Origin: Polyangium sp. 6x1
GTDB taxonomy: Bacteria > Myxococcota_A > Polyangia > Polyangiales > Polyangiaceae
Length of the DNA: 64,000 bases
Reading direction: 5' to 3'
Assembly: GCF_029946515.1 (NCBI RefSeq)
Contig: NZ_JARZHH010000055.1
Span: 1 to 64,000, forward strand
Shown here one piece after another: positions 18,001 through 27,679 of this stretch. Each line of letters starts with the position of its first letter. Within the stretch, counting starts at the first letter, position 1. A program made the position numbers and the translations under genes. The notes below the pieces were generated by a model. It was not told the DNA's origin, searched no databases, and was given only the letters and a program-made list of their open reading frames with translations.

Positions 18001-21000
18001 ATGCGCTCGCGCTCCGTCGTGACCACGTCGAGCTGCATCTCGAGCACGCCCACGAGATCCGGCCACTGGTGCGTCTGGTTGTAGACGCGCTCGAGGCCGC
18101 GCATCGCGAGCAGGTTGGCCGCGTCCACCTCGAGCACCTCGCGGAAGACCTGACCCGCCTTCTCGATCTGGCCGAGATCTTTCTCGTACAGGCCCGCGCA
18201 ACGCAGCTTCGTGGCCGCGATCTGCGAGCCCTCCGTCTGCGCCTTGCCCTTGCGGGTGAGGACGTCGACGAGCTCGGGGAGCAGGCCGCGATCCGTGTAG
18301 ATGCGGTCGAGCGCCTCGAGGGCCGGCAGGTGATACGCGTCCACGTCGAGCGCACGCTTGTAGAACGAGAGCCCCTGCTCCACGTCGCCCGCGTTCTTCT
18401 CGAGCACCTCGCCGAGCTCCGTCAGGATCTCCTTGCGATCGGTGTCCTTGACGGCGATCTCGAGCGCCCGCGTGAGCATCTGGCCCTGCTGCTGCCACTG
18501 GCCGCCCTTCTTGTGGAAGTTCGCCATCTGGCGCAGCACGTCGACGTTGTTCGGGTCGATCTGCAGCACCTTGCCGTAGTACGGCTGCGAGTACTCGGGG
18601 TGCCCGAGGTCCTCCGCGTACCACTTCGCGAGGTGCAGGCAGAGCCGGATCGTGCGCAGCGGATCCCGATCCGGGTTCAGCCCCTGCAGCCAGCCGTTGA
18701 CCGTCTGCACGAGCTCCGGCCAGCGGTTCGTCGCCTGCGCCATGCGCTCGAGGTAACGGACCGTGTCCATGTTGTCGAAGTCGAGCTCGAACGCCGTCAG
18801 CAGCGCGTCGAACGCCTGCATCCGGTCCTCGAGCTCGGTCTCGAACACGCGCGCGACCTTGCGGAGGATGTCCGTCTTCTCGTCCGTGTCCTCGCGCGAG
18901 TCGAGGCGCGCGAGGTAGAGCTCGATGAGCGGCTCGGCCCGGTGCGCCGCGCCGTGCAGCTCCTCGAGCGCGAGGTAGGCCCGATCGTGCGTCGGCTCGA
19001 TCTCGAGGACCTTCTCGTACGCCGGCGTGCCCTTGTCCTTGTCCTGGACCTGGTGCTCCCAGATGTCGGCGACCTCGAGGTACTCGCGGATCTTCTCCGC
19101 GCCGTCCTCGTACGCGGCCGCGCGACCCATCTTGACGTCGATCACCTCGACCCAGCGCTCCTCGGCGCGGAGCAGGTTCTCGAGCGCCGCCATGGCCTCG
19201 AAGTCGCGCGGGTCGACCGCGAGCAGCTTCCGCCACGCGTCGATCGCGTCGTACGGCTGGACGAGCACGGTCTGGTACGTCGTCCCGAGCTCGCGGTAGA
19301 GGGCCACCACGTTCTCGGCCGGCAGCACCGAACCCGCGCGATCCACCGTCTGGTGGAGGATGCTCACGAGCTCGTTCGGATCGTTGCGCTTCCGCCAGAT
19401 GTCCGCGATCGCGTAGAGCGCCTCGACGTTCGCGTACTCGATGTCGAGCGCGCGGTTGTAGTCGTCGAGCGCGAGGTCATCGCGCGTGAGCTGATCGTTG
19501 TAGAGCTTCGCGCGACGGAGCAGCACGGCCACGCGCGCCTCGTCGGTCGGCTCGACGTCGAACTGCCGCTCGAGAACCTCGCAGAGCTCCGCCCACCGCT
19601 GCTCGCGCTCGTACAGGTTCGCGAGCGCGAAGAGCGCCTCCGTGTCCTCGCCCTTGATGTCGAGGACCTGCTTCCACATGTCGATCGCGGCCGGGATGTT
19701 GTTGAGCATCTCCGGTTCCGAGAGCAGCCGCGCCATCTTCGCGCGCACGTCGCCCTCGTTCGCCGTGATCTGGAGCTCGCGCTCGTAGACGCCCATCAAC
19801 TCGGTCCACGAGCCCTTGCTGCCGTACAGGCGCTCGAGCGCGTAGATCGCCTCTTCCTTGTTCGGCTCGAGCTCGTCGAAGAGCTTGCGGAAGGCGCGGA
19901 TCGCGTCGTCCACCTGCCCGAGCTGCTCCTCGTACACCTGGCCCAGGCGCGCGTAGAGGTCGATGACCTCGTACGGCTCCATCGGCACCTTGACCCGCTG
20001 CTCCAGGATCCCCGCGAGGTCGGCGTACTGCTCGAGCCCCGTGTAGATCCGATCGAGCTCGGCGAGCGCCTTCGGATCGAGCGGATCGACGCCGAGCACG
20101 TAGCGGTACGTCTGCTCCGCCTTCTCGATGTCGCGCAGCTCTTCCTCGAACACACGCGCGAGCCGCGTGCCGATGTTCGTCTGCACGGCCTTGTCGGAGT
20201 GCAGGCCGAGCACGTCGGCGTACGCGTCGCCGAGCGTGTTCCAGCCGCCGTCCGTCGAGCCGCCGAGCCGCTCGACCTCTTCGAGCGTCTTCTCGTCCGC
20301 CGGGTACTCCTTGAGCGCGCGGACGTACACGCCGAGCGCGCCGTCGAGCGCCACGAGCCGCTCCTCGTGGATCTCCGCCATGCGGTAGTACATGGCGAGC
20401 CGATCCGCAGGCTCCGTGAGGTGCGTGAGCTGTGCCTCGAGGACGCCCACGAGCTTCTCGAAGTCGCCGGACGACTGGTAAAGCGGCTCCAGGATCTCGC
20501 CGATCTCGAGCTGCTTCACGCCCGCCGCGAAGAGCCCTTCGAGGGCCTCCAGCGTCGCCATGTGATCGGGCGCCGCGTTCAGGATCTCGCGGTAGACGCC
20601 GATCGCCGCCCCGAGGTCGTTCAGGCGGAGCTGGTGGACCTGGCCGAGCCGGTACTTGAACTCGAGCGAGTCCTCCGGGTTCGGCGACGACTCGGCCTCG
20701 CGCGCGAGCACGGGCACGAGATCGGTCCAGCGCTCGGTCATCGTGAAGAGCCGGTCGAGCGAGGAGATCGCCGTCCAGTTCTCCGCGTCGACCTCGAGCA
20801 CGCGCCGGTAGCGCGCCACCGCGCTGTCGACGTCCTCGAGCTGCGTCTCGAAGATCCCCGCGAGGCGGAGCCCGAGCTCGACGAACTGATCCGGCTGCTC
20901 ACCGAGCTTGTTGAGCTCCTGATCGTAGAGCGCTGCGACGTCCTTCCACCGCGTCACGTACATCGCGAGTCGCTCGATGTTGCCGAGCGAGTCCTGGTTC

Positions 21001-24000
21001 GCGATGTCGAACGTCACCGCGCGCGCGTACGTGTCGAAGGCCGCCTGGTGGTTGCCGAGCATCTCCTCGTGCAGCCGCGCGATGCGGTGGAGCAGATCCA
21101 CCTTGGCGTACGGATCGTCCGCCTTCGCGACCTGGACCTCGAGGACGCTGATCAGCTTCTCCCACTGCTGCGCCGTGTCGTAGATCGGCTCGAGCACGAG
21201 GGCCGCTTCGAGCGCCGCCGTCACGCCGCTGCTCTTGATGCCCTCGAGGGCGATGAGCGTCGGCTCGTGATCGGGCATTACCTGGAGCAGATCCCGGTAG
21301 AGCTCGATCGCGCGCTGCACGTCGCCGAGTCGCTTCTCGTAGAGCTCGGCGATTCGGTAGTTGTAGCTGATCTGCTCCGCCGGATCGGCCGAGATGCGGG
21401 AGAGGTGCTCGAGCAAGGGGAGCAACTCGTGCCAGTTCTCCGCCTGCTGGTAGAGCACGTCGAGCCGACCGAGCGCCTGCTGATCGTCCGGATCGAGCTC
21501 GAGCACGCGCTGGTACGTGTCGATGGACGCCTTCACGTCCTTGAGCTCGCTCTCGTAGACCGCGCCCATCTGGTAGTAGATGCTCTTCTTCTCCTCGGGA
21601 TCGCCGACGAGATCGACCTTCTTCGTGTACACCGCGAGCAGGTCGGCCCACCGCGACAAACCGAGGTAGAGCTTGATGAGCTGATCGATCGCGCCGAGAT
21701 CCTCCGCATCGAGATCCAGGATCTTGCCGTACACGGCGATCGCCTGGTCATGCCGCTGGAGGATCTCCTCCTCGATCGACGCCGCCTGGAAGAGCGCGCT
21801 CTTCTTCTCGCCGAGCTCGTCGAGGATGTCGGCTTTCTGCTGCAGGATCTGCGACAGCTCCTCGAAGCGATCCGCGACCCTGAAGAGGTTCTCCAGAGCC
21901 TCAGCGGCACCGAGGTTGTGCACGTCGATCGTGAGCACCTTGCGGTAGTGCTTGATCGCGCTCTCGATGTCTTTGATGTCGACCTCGTAGACGCGCGCGC
22001 TCATCGTGTAGAGCTGGCTCGAGAGCTCAGGCTCCTGCTGCTGCTCCGCGAGCTGCTCCAGCACACGCGCGAGGTCGACGAACCTTTCCGTCGCACGCGC
22101 CAGCCGATCCAGGCCCTGCTGCGTCGTGTCGAGCGCCGGGTCGTGCCCGAGCGCGCGCGCGTACGTGTCGAAGGCCGAGTTCAGATCACCGCCGGCTTCC
22201 TCGTAGAGCGTCGCGATCTGGTGGAGCAGCTCCACCTTGCGGCTCACGTCGTCGCTCCGTCGGACCTGCACCTCGTGCACGCCGATGAGCTTCATGTAAT
22301 CGCCCGACGCCCTGTAGAGCGGCTCGAGGATCTCGGCGATCGCCACCTCGTGCTCGGGCAGCTTGCCGAGCCGCTCGAGCGCGCCGAGCGCCTCCTCGCT
22401 CGCAGGCTCGCGCTCGAGGACCTGGCGGTAGCCCTCGATCGCCGTCTCGACCAGGTTCATCTTCTCGCGCAGCGCCGCGAGGCGGAGCATGAGCCGGATC
22501 TGCTGCTCGTCCTCGGTGGCGTACCGGAGCTGCTGCTCCAGGTTGTCCGCGAGGTCCTCCCACATGCTCTGCCGCGAGAAGAGGCCGTCGAGGGCCGTGA
22601 GCGCCACGTGGCTCGTCGGATCCTCGCGCAGCACCTCCTGGTAGGCCGCGATCGCGTCGCCGGGCTGCGAGAGCTTCTCCTCGTAGACCTCGGCCATCTG
22701 CGCAAAAAGCGCCTCGCGATCCGTGAACTCCGGCGCGAGCGCGATCCGACGGCGGAAGACCTCGATGAGATCCTGCCACCGCTCGGTGCGGCGATAGAGC
22801 GCGTCCATCGCGGCGAGCGCCTCGCCGTCCGCCGGATCGATCTCGAGCACGCGCTTGTAGCCGTTCGCCGCGTCCTCGATCTTGCCGAGCTTCTCCGAGA
22901 TGCCCGCGAGCCGCATCCAGTACTCGCGCGCGAGTCGCTCGTCGCTCAGGCCCCCCGCGATCTCGCTGAAGACCGCGAAGAGTTTGTCCCACGAGCCGGC
23001 CTGCGCCGCGAGCTGCTCGAGCTCGCCGCGCGTCTCGCCGTTCGACGGATCGTCCTTCAAGGCGCGGCTCTGCGCCTCGAACGCCCGCGCGAGATCCGTC
23101 AGGTGCTCGGCCGCCGTACGCGCGACCTTGCGCAGGAGGTTCACGCGCGTCCCGACGTCCGCCTCCGCGGCCGCCAGGATCTCGAGGGACTGGATGAGCT
23201 TCTCCCAGTCACCACGCGTCTCGTAGATCTCCTGCAGGATCCCGGCCGCCTCGGCGCGAAGCTCCTCGTTCTCGAGCAGCTTCTCGAGCGCGATGCGCGC
23301 GCCGTCGTTCGCCGGATCGAGGACCAGGATCTCGCGGTAGTTCTCGAGCGCGCCGTGCGCGTCCCCGAGCTTCTCGAGCGTCGAGCCGAGCCGGTACTTG
23401 AGGTCGACCGTGATCGCGTCGCCGAGGTTCAGCTCGATGCGACGACGGAGCACGTCGACGTAGCTCTCCCACTGCTCCTGCTCGCGATAGAGCGTATCGA
23501 GCGCCTCGAGCGCCGGCGCGTCGGCCGGATCGTCCTGGAGGACCTCGTTGTACGTCGTGATCGCGCTCGCGGGCTCCTTGATCTCGTTCACGTAGAGCTG
23601 CGCGATCGCGTAGCGGATGCTCTTCGTCTCCTCGGTGTCCTGCGCGAGCTCGAGCTTGCGCTTGTAGATCTCGAGGAGCTCCGTGAACCGACCCGTGTCG
23701 CGATAGAGACGCTCGAGCGCCGAGATCGCCTCCGCATTCTCGCTGTCCGTGTCGTACACGGCGCGGAACTGCGCGAGCGCGTCGTCCACGCGCTTGACCT
23801 CGTCGACGAGCACACGACCGAGCCGGAGCCGCAGCGCGATCCCGAGATCCCGATCCGCGTCCTCGTCCGCGCGCGCGATCGTCTTGCCGTACGACGCGAT
23901 GAGGCTGTCCCAGCTCCCCGTCGTGCCCGCGACGCGCTCCACGTCCTCGACGCACTGCTCGTCGCCCGGCGCGAGCTCGAACGCGGACAGGAACCGCTCG

Positions 24001-26354
24001 AACGCCTTCTGCGGCTCCTTGAGCTTCGCCTCGTAGAGGCCCGCGACCTCACGGTAGAGCGCGAGCTTCGTGTCGGCGTCCTGATCGTTCGCGAGCTTGA
24101 CCTCGATCGCGGTCGCGAGCCCCTTCGCGTTGTTGGCCTGCGTGTAGAGCGGGATCAGGGCCTCGGCCGCCGGGAGGTACCCGGCGTCGATCGTCCAGAC
24201 CTTCTCGTAGGCCTTCATCGCCCGATCGGGCTTGCCCTTCTGATCCAGCCAGAGCTGGGCCGTCTTCATGAGCAAGCTGATCTTGTTCTTGTCCTCGGTC
24301 TCCTTCGCCTCCTGCGACTCGAGAACGCGGATGAACTCGTCCCACTTGCCCTGCTCTTCGTAGAACCTCTGCAGGTCCTCCCAGCGAGCGACCTTCAGGT
24401 AGAGCTTCTTCAGCGCATCCTGGGCCTTGCGCTCGTTCGGATTCAGCGTGAGCAGCTGCTCCCACGCCTCGATCGCGGCGTCGTCGTTGTTCAGGCGCTC
24501 GCCGTAGAGGGCGCCGAGCTTGCCGAGCAGCGCCTCCTTCGTCTTGAAGTCGGCCGTGATCTCGACCTGCTTCTGCAGCACGACGGCGAGTTTGTCCCAG
24601 TCCTTCGAGCGGTCGTGGAGGCCCGACAGCGCGTTCAGCGCCTCGACGTTCTCCGGATCGTCGGCGAGGACCTCGTCCCAGAGCTCGACGCAGACCTCGG
24701 GCTTCTTGACGCGCTCGGTGGCGAGCTTCGCGATCTCGAGGAACTTCTCGGCGCGCGACGCCCCCGGCGGCATCATCTGCGCCTTGCGCCGGTTCAGCCC
24801 GATGAGCTTCTCCCAGTCGCGACGCTTCTCGTAGCTCTGCTGCAGGTACTCGATCGCCTGCGCGCTCTCGCCGTCGATGACGAGGATCGCTTCGAAGCAC
24901 TTCACGGCCTCGGCCGCGTTCGAGAACTTGCCCGTGTAGAGCTCTGCGGCCTGCAGGTAGTACGAGATCTTGTCCGACGCATCGGGCACCGCCTCCGCGA
25001 GCTCGACGAGCGTCTTGACGTACTCGTTGAAGCGCTTGGCCTGCTCCTGCTTCTGGGCCTTGGCCTTGAGCTCTTCGATCTTCGCCCAGTCGACGGAGTC
25101 CTCCTCCTCGACGACCTCGGTGGACACTTCCGTCTCCACCTCGGGCGCAGCAGACGCCGGCGCGGGCTCGGACATGGCAGGCACCGACACCGCGGGCTCG
25201 GACACGGCAGGCACCGACGCCGCAGGCACCGACGTCGCGGCTCCAAGGCGCTCGCCGATCTGCGTCTCGAACGCGAGCAGCGTGGGGTGCTGCGGCGCGA
25301 CCTGCGAGAGCTTCTCGAACCAGGGCCGCGCGCGCATCACGTTGCCGAGCTTCTGCCAGATGATCTGGCCGGCCTGCGCGAGCATGAACGACGAGCCGTT
25401 GCCGCCGTCCGAAGCGATCTTCTCGGCGAGCGTCGCGACGCGCTCCCAGTCGCCTTCCTTTGCGCCCCAAAGATCACGCAGGTACGTGAACGCGCCCTCG
25501 GCCTCGGGATCGTGCGCGAGCGCCTCCTCGAGCAGCTTGGCGCCGAGCTCCGCGTTCTGATGGCGCGTCGCCCAGCGCGTGCCGAACCGGAGTGCCGACT
25601 CGGCGCGAGCACGGCCGTGCATCGCGTCGAGCACGCGGCGCTGCGCGTCCACGAGCACCTGCGAACGCTCCTCCTCGACGAGGATCCCCTCGTAGAGCGC
25701 GGCCACCTGCCGATCGAGCGGGTTTGCCTCGTACGCCTTTGCGAGCAGGTCGTCGACCTCCGCCGGCGCGAAGCGACGCGCGAGCCGCGCGGCGCGCAGG
25801 AACAGGCGCGCCCGCGCAGCCCCATCGAGCGACGCGTCGTTCGCGCGCTGGAGGAGCTCGGCGACGTGCGCCTCCCAGCCTTCCAGCTCGACCTGCGCGT
25901 CGGCGAGGCCGGCGCGCGCCTCCTCGCTCGTGCCCCCGGACGCGCCAAGCGCGCGCGCGTACGTCGACACGGCCTTCTCGTTGTCGCCGATGTCGCAGTA
26001 CACGTCACCGAGCTCGACGAGCAGCGCGGTCGCTTCGGGGCCGTCCCCGAGCCCCTTCAGCTCGAGCTCGAGGAGCCTCTGGACCATGTTGATCTTGCCA
26101 AGGTCCCAGTACACGAGCCGCGCGAGGCGAAGCGCCTCGGTGAGCGTCGAATTCAGCTTGAAGGCGTCCTGCAGATGCTTGAGCGCCTTGACGCCCTGGA
26201 GGAATTTTTCCTCGAGGAGCCGCCCCAGACGCAGGTGGTAGCCGGCCTTCGCCGTGGCATCCCCCTCGCTGGCGAGCCCCTTCTCGAGCTCTTCGGCGAG
26301 CCCCTGCCATTCACGAACCGACTCGAGATGCTTCAGACGCTGCGCAAGATCCAT
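15069..26354 (-). CDS. Giant 3761-residue TPR protein, GltI/AgmK-like
   Basis: ATG 26354; no signal peptide or membrane span, so probably cytoplasmic. Nearly the whole length is TPR helices in a regular super-repeat: a Trp near the start (WEDL, WQDL, WEKL), then AEVYEE-type and AIAAYxxVLxxDP-type helices; one unit I counted is 72 residues. At about residues 370-425 a Ser/Val/Pro linker (SVPAVSEPAVSVPAMSEP) separates an N-terminal TPR block from the rest. The last 225 residues or so are not TPR: FARTFGWASQVLG, a TVLTGFSPQELTFIIGKHL stretch and LKELLLFSVSDQY. In size, make-up and neighbours it matches M. xanthus AgmK/GltI, the giant TPR component of the gliding machinery. It is probably a scaffold. 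It shares a 68-bp gap with the upstream lipoprotein gene. Confidence 0.9.
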   Translation of the reverse strand: MDLAQRLKHLESVREWQGLAEELEKGLASEGDATAKAGYHLRLGRLLEEKFLQGVKALKHLQDAFKLNSTLTEALRLARLVYWDLGKINMVQRLLELELKGLGDGPEATALLVELGDVYCDIGDNEKAVSTYARALGASGGTSEEARAGLADAQVELEGWEAHVAELLQRANDASLDGAARARLFLRAARLARRFAPAEVDDLLAKAYEANPLDRQVAALYEGILVEEERSQVLVDAQRRVLDAMHGRARAESALRFGTRWATRHQNAELGAKLLEEALAHDPEAEGAFTYLRDLWGAKEGDWERVATLAEKIASDGGNGSSFMLAQAGQIIWQKLGNVMRARPWFEKLSQVAPQHPTLLAFETQIGERLGAATSVPAASVPAVSEPAVSVPAMSEPAPASAAPEVETEVSTEVVEEEDSVDWAKIEELKAKAQKQEQAKRFNEYVKTLVELAEAVPDASDKISYYLQAAELYTGKFSNAAEAVKCFEAILVIDGESAQAIEYLQQSYEKRRDWEKLIGLNRRKAQMMPPGASRAEKFLEIAKLATERVKKPEVCVELWDEVLADDPENVEALNALSGLHDRSKDWDKLAVVLQKQVEITADFKTKEALLGKLGALYGERLNNDDAAIEAWEQLLTLNPNERKAQDALKKLYLKVARWEDLQRFYEEQGKWDEFIRVLESQEAKETEDKNKISLLMKTAQLWLDQKGKPDRAMKAYEKVWTIDAGYLPAAEALIPLYTQANNAKGLATAIEVKLANDQDADTKLALYREVAGLYEAKLKEPQKAFERFLSAFELAPGDEQCVEDVERVAGTTGSWDSLIASYGKTIARADEDADRDLGIALRLRLGRVLVDEVKRVDDALAQFRAVYDTDSENAEAISALERLYRDTGRFTELLEIYKRKLELAQDTEETKSIRYAIAQLYVNEIKEPASAITTYNEVLQDDPADAPALEALDTLYREQEQWESYVDVLRRRIELNLGDAITVDLKYRLGSTLEKLGDAHGALENYREILVLDPANDGARIALEKLLENEELRAEAAGILQEIYETRGDWEKLIQSLEILAAAEADVGTRVNLLRKVARTAAEHLTDLARAFEAQSRALKDDPSNGETRGELEQLAAQAGSWDKLFAVFSEIAGGLSDERLAREYWMRLAGISEKLGKIEDAANGYKRVLEIDPADGEALAAMDALYRRTERWQDLIEVFRRRIALAPEFTDREALFAQMAEVYEEKLSQPGDAIAAYQEVLREDPTSHVALTALDGLFSRQSMWEDLADNLEQQLRYATEDEQQIRLMLRLAALREKMNLVETAIEGYRQVLEREPASEEALGALERLGKLPEHEVAIAEILEPLYRASGDYMKLIGVHEVQVRRSDDVSRKVELLHQIATLYEEAGGDLNSAFDTYARALGHDPALDTTQQGLDRLARATERFVDLARVLEQLAEQQQEPELSSQLYTMSARVYEVDIKDIESAIKHYRKVLTIDVHNLGAAEALENLFRVADRFEELSQILQQKADILDELGEKKSALFQAASIEEEILQRHDQAIAVYGKILDLDAEDLGAIDQLIKLYLGLSRWADLLAVYTKKVDLVGDPEEKKSIYYQMGAVYESELKDVKASIDTYQRVLELDPDDQQALGRLDVLYQQAENWHELLPLLEHLSRISADPAEQISYNYRIAELYEKRLGDVQRAIELYRDLLQVMPDHEPTLIALEGIKSSGVTAALEAALVLEPIYDTAQQWEKLISVLEVQVAKADDPYAKVDLLHRIARLHEEMLGNHQAAFDTYARAVTFDIANQDSLGNIERLAMYVTRWKDVAALYDQELNKLGEQPDQFVELGLRLAGIFETQLEDVDSAVARYRRVLEVDAENWTAISSLDRLFTMTERWTDLVPVLAREAESSPNPEDSLEFKYRLGQVHQLRLNDLGAAIGVYREILNAAPDHMATLEALEGLFAAGVKQLEIGEILEPLYQSSGDFEKLVGVLEAQLTHLTEPADRLAMYYRMAEIHEERLVALDGALGVYVRALKEYPADEKTLEEVERLGGSTDGGWNTLGDAYADVLGLHSDKAVQTNIGTRLARVFEEELRDIEKAEQTYRYVLGVDPLDPKALAELDRIYTGLEQYADLAGILEQRVKVPMEPYEVIDLYARLGQVYEEQLGQVDDAIRAFRKLFDELEPNKEEAIYALERLYGSKGSWTELMGVYERELQITANEGDVRAKMARLLSEPEMLNNIPAAIDMWKQVLDIKGEDTEALFALANLYEREQRWAELCEVLERQFDVEPTDEARVAVLLRRAKLYNDQLTRDDLALDDYNRALDIEYANVEALYAIADIWRKRNDPNELVSILHQTVDRAGSVLPAENVVALYRELGTTYQTVLVQPYDAIDAWRKLLAVDPRDFEAMAALENLLRAEERWVEVIDVKMGRAAAYEDGAEKIREYLEVADIWEHQVQDKDKGTPAYEKVLEIEPTHDRAYLALEELHGAAHRAEPLIELYLARLDSREDTDEKTDILRKVARVFETELEDRMQAFDALLTAFELDFDNMDTVRYLERMAQATNRWPELVQTVNGWLQGLNPDRDPLRTIRLCLHLAKWYAEDLGHPEYSQPYYGKVLQIDPNNVDVLRQMANFHKKGGQWQQQGQMLTRALEIAVKDTDRKEILTELGEVLEKNAGDVEQGLSFYKRALDVDAYHLPALEALDRIYTDRGLLPELVDVLTRKGKAQTEGSQIAATKLRCAGLYEKDLGQIEKAGQVFREVLEVDAANLLAMRGLERVYNQTHQWPDLVGVLEMQLDVVTTERERIDVLLKIAKIQEEQFLKPDLAAARLEQVVDIDPHHEAALDSLERCYRRLRQWHDLISTYDRHINATIDRQKKIELWSATAKVYAEEVQDFDRAIDAWLNITDLDDKHIPALEALAKLYEKQEDTSRAIDYMTRVADLTPDGKQRVEMYYRIGKQLDEKQGDRIAARDRFEMALDLDPAHVPTLAALRVIAIDSEDWDTAARYLEQEQMNTEAPRQRAKLLVELGRLRDDRIGEHDLAVQAYELALQSDGDNEDAAMPLLTEYVSNEKWAKAEPLAELLVRKSGKREKPEQHRLQNTFGKVLVAVGKNEQALKAYQAAYAIDMTDRETIEGLADVCFRLGDWAGALTNYQKVLGTTDEAETEARANVYYKLGLIKQNQGQAKQAINNFEKALGVEPAHRPTLDALVAVYDGLKDWKQVAHYKRQILDNIIDGAERFRLLGEIADTWEKDQNPTKSVEALEEALDLEPQNHVLLHRMLTLYQKVGQWEQMVDTLQRIADLETQPGRKSRYFFTMAQIYRDKLEDLGRAVDLFNDALDLDPAFLDAFERINKILTSQRDWKQLERAYRKMLHRVAGKGNIDLEFTLWHALGLIYRDRLEDVNAAVETFKIASRLKPEDTQEHQILAQLYTGLGNTEDAITEYQSLVKIDATNADSYHELYRLYVEQKSYDPAWCTAAALAFIRKADEDEQRFFEDYRPQGMLQVKNRLDNEQWLRNLFHEEENLYIGKIFEMIASAALKAKIATLEAKKEKPVLDPRFRQDPATSTVTFARTFGWASQVLGIPCPALYVRSDVPGALVAVPAEPPSSVAGQTVLTGFSPQELTFIIGKHLAMYRGEHYIKTLFPTVTELTVLLFAAIKLVQPDAPSPADIDKQVLATAQTIRQFMQPMQIEGLRMVVKKFVADGAKANLKRWSQCVDITANRAGYLLCGDLEIAKKIIAAEPQQPGDLPPQEKLKELLLFSVSDQYFALRQTLGIAIGGE

Positions 26355-26422
26355 GGATTCCTCGGCCCCTGACCTGACCTACAAAAGGCCTTGCAAACGA
26401 CGTCGACGAACCGCGCCCCCGA

Positions 26423-27334
26423 CTAGTTGCCACCGAGCCGCGTGACCAGCGTCTGCGCGGTCTCGCACTCGGTCTTGAAGCTCGCCGCCTTCGCGCCCTT
26501 GCACGCTCGGGCCGTGAAGCCCTTGAGCATCTGGACGGCTTCCTGCGTCCTCGGCGGGCTGAGCTGCGCGTAAGTGCTGCCCAAGCTGAAGAGAATCTGC
26601 ACCGACTCCGGGCCCTCGTTGCCCGCGACCGCCTTCGCTGCCTCGAGCTCCGTCACCATCTCCGGGAGCGACCCGCGATCCTGGTGAACCTGCGAGAGCA
26701 GCACGTGCACGCCGAAGAGGGTCTTGTCGCCGGGCTTCGCGAAGTTCTTCGCTTCCTTGAGCACCTGCTCGGCCTCCTTCGTGTATCCAAGGCGGATGTA
26801 GAGATCCGCGAGCGCCGTATAGTAACGGATCTCGGTCGGATTGTGCTCGACCGCCTTGGTGTAGTTCTCGAGCGCCTTCTGCTCGTCGTCGGTCCAGAGA
26901 AACACGTTGCCGAGCTGGTGGTAGCAGTCAGCGAAGTTCGGATCGTTCTCGATGCACTTCTGGTAAGGCTCCTTCGCCTCGTCGTACGAGATCGTCTTCT
27001 TCTTCGCCTGCATCTCGAGCGCGTACGCGCGCTCGAACCAGTAGTTCGCGAACTTCGGCGCAAGCTGCGTGGCGCGGCTCAAGGTCGAAGCGGTCTTGTC
27101 CCACTCCTCCTTCTTTTTGTAGGCCATCGACAGCTTGTAAAAGATCCGATGGTTTGTCGGATCTAGCTTGGTCGCCTGCTCGTACTTCGTGGCAGCGCCT
27201 TCCGGGTTCAGCGCAACCTCTTTGTCCGCCTGGTTTGCGAGGATCACGGCTTCCTGCCGGTTCCGGCTGCACCCCAGCCCGAGCATGCTCGAGACCACGA
27301 GACAGGACGCCATCACCATTGCGCCAAGCTTCAT
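26423..27334 (-). CDS. TPR lipoprotein
   Basis: ATG 27334 is chosen over more distal starts because AGAAAGGTGA lies upstream on the minus strand and MKLGAMVMASCLVVSSMLGLGC is a lipoprotein signal with Cys at residue 22. The remaining 280 residues are TPR units (ALNPEGAATKYEQATKLDPTN, CIENDPNFADCYHQLG, AVEHNPTEIRYYTALADLY). Probably anchored on the periplasmic face of the inner or outer membrane. It precedes the giant TPR gene by 68 bases and is likely co-transcribed with it. In M. xanthus the matching slot between gltG and gltI holds gltH, an outer-membrane barrel, so this gene is not its equivalent. Confidence 0.87.
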   Translation of the reverse strand: MKLGAMVMASCLVVSSMLGLGCSRNRQEAVILANQADKEVALNPEGAATKYEQATKLDPTNHRIFYKLSMAYKKKEEWDKTASTLSRATQLAPKFANYWFERAYALEMQAKKKTISYDEAKEPYQKCIENDPNFADCYHQLGNVFLWTDDEQKALENYTKAVEHNPTEIRYYTALADLYIRLGYTKEAEQVLKEAKNFAKPGDKTLFGVHVLLSQVHQDRGSLPEMVTELEAAKAVAGNEGPESVQILFSLGSTYAQLSPPRTQEAVQMLKGFTARACKGAKAASFKTECETAQTLVTRLGGN

Positions 27335-27618
27335 TGCTTCGCTCACCTTTCTCTCGGAGCGGGCTCCGCCGCTCCTCGCGCCGCCCGTGCGCGGAGGGGC
27401 CATGGCGGCCCCACCCGCACCAAGCACGCACATAAGTCCTCGAACTTGCAGCCCAAATTGCCGCCCAGGCACAGGACGAGACGTTCTCTTGCGCGCCGAG
27501 AATAGGCGGATGGCGCGCCGAAAGTCCAGTTGGATTGTGCCCATCTCCGAACGCCCCAAGCGTCCGGGCGCACTCGGGAGGCCGAGACGCTCCCCCGCGA
27601 GCGTTGATGCTCGTCGAC

Positions 27619-27660
27619 AAAAACACGATGCCCCGCGAGCTCGTGACCCGCGGGGCATCG
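27619..27660 (-). terminator. Terminator after the FHA gene; 345-bp gap described here
   Basis: On the minus strand, 20 bases after the stop at 27680, a perfect 12-bp stem (27649-27660 with 27626-27637, CGATGCCCCGCG) encloses 11 bases and is followed by TG and five T (complement of 27619-27623). It ends the FHA transcript. The rest of the gap, 27335-27618, lies ahead of the TPR lipoprotein and must carry its promoter. The best match I find there is a poor one (CTGGAC, 19 bp, TATTCT on the minus strand, near 27500-27535), so I do not call it. Confidence 0.88.
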
Positions 27661-27679
27661 CCAAAGACTCCGATCGACG

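Noticed and set aside
15501-26372. A 3623-codon plus-strand gene
   Set aside because: Leu/Arg/Val-rich reverse image of the TPR gene with no domain; kept only as a finding on codon use.
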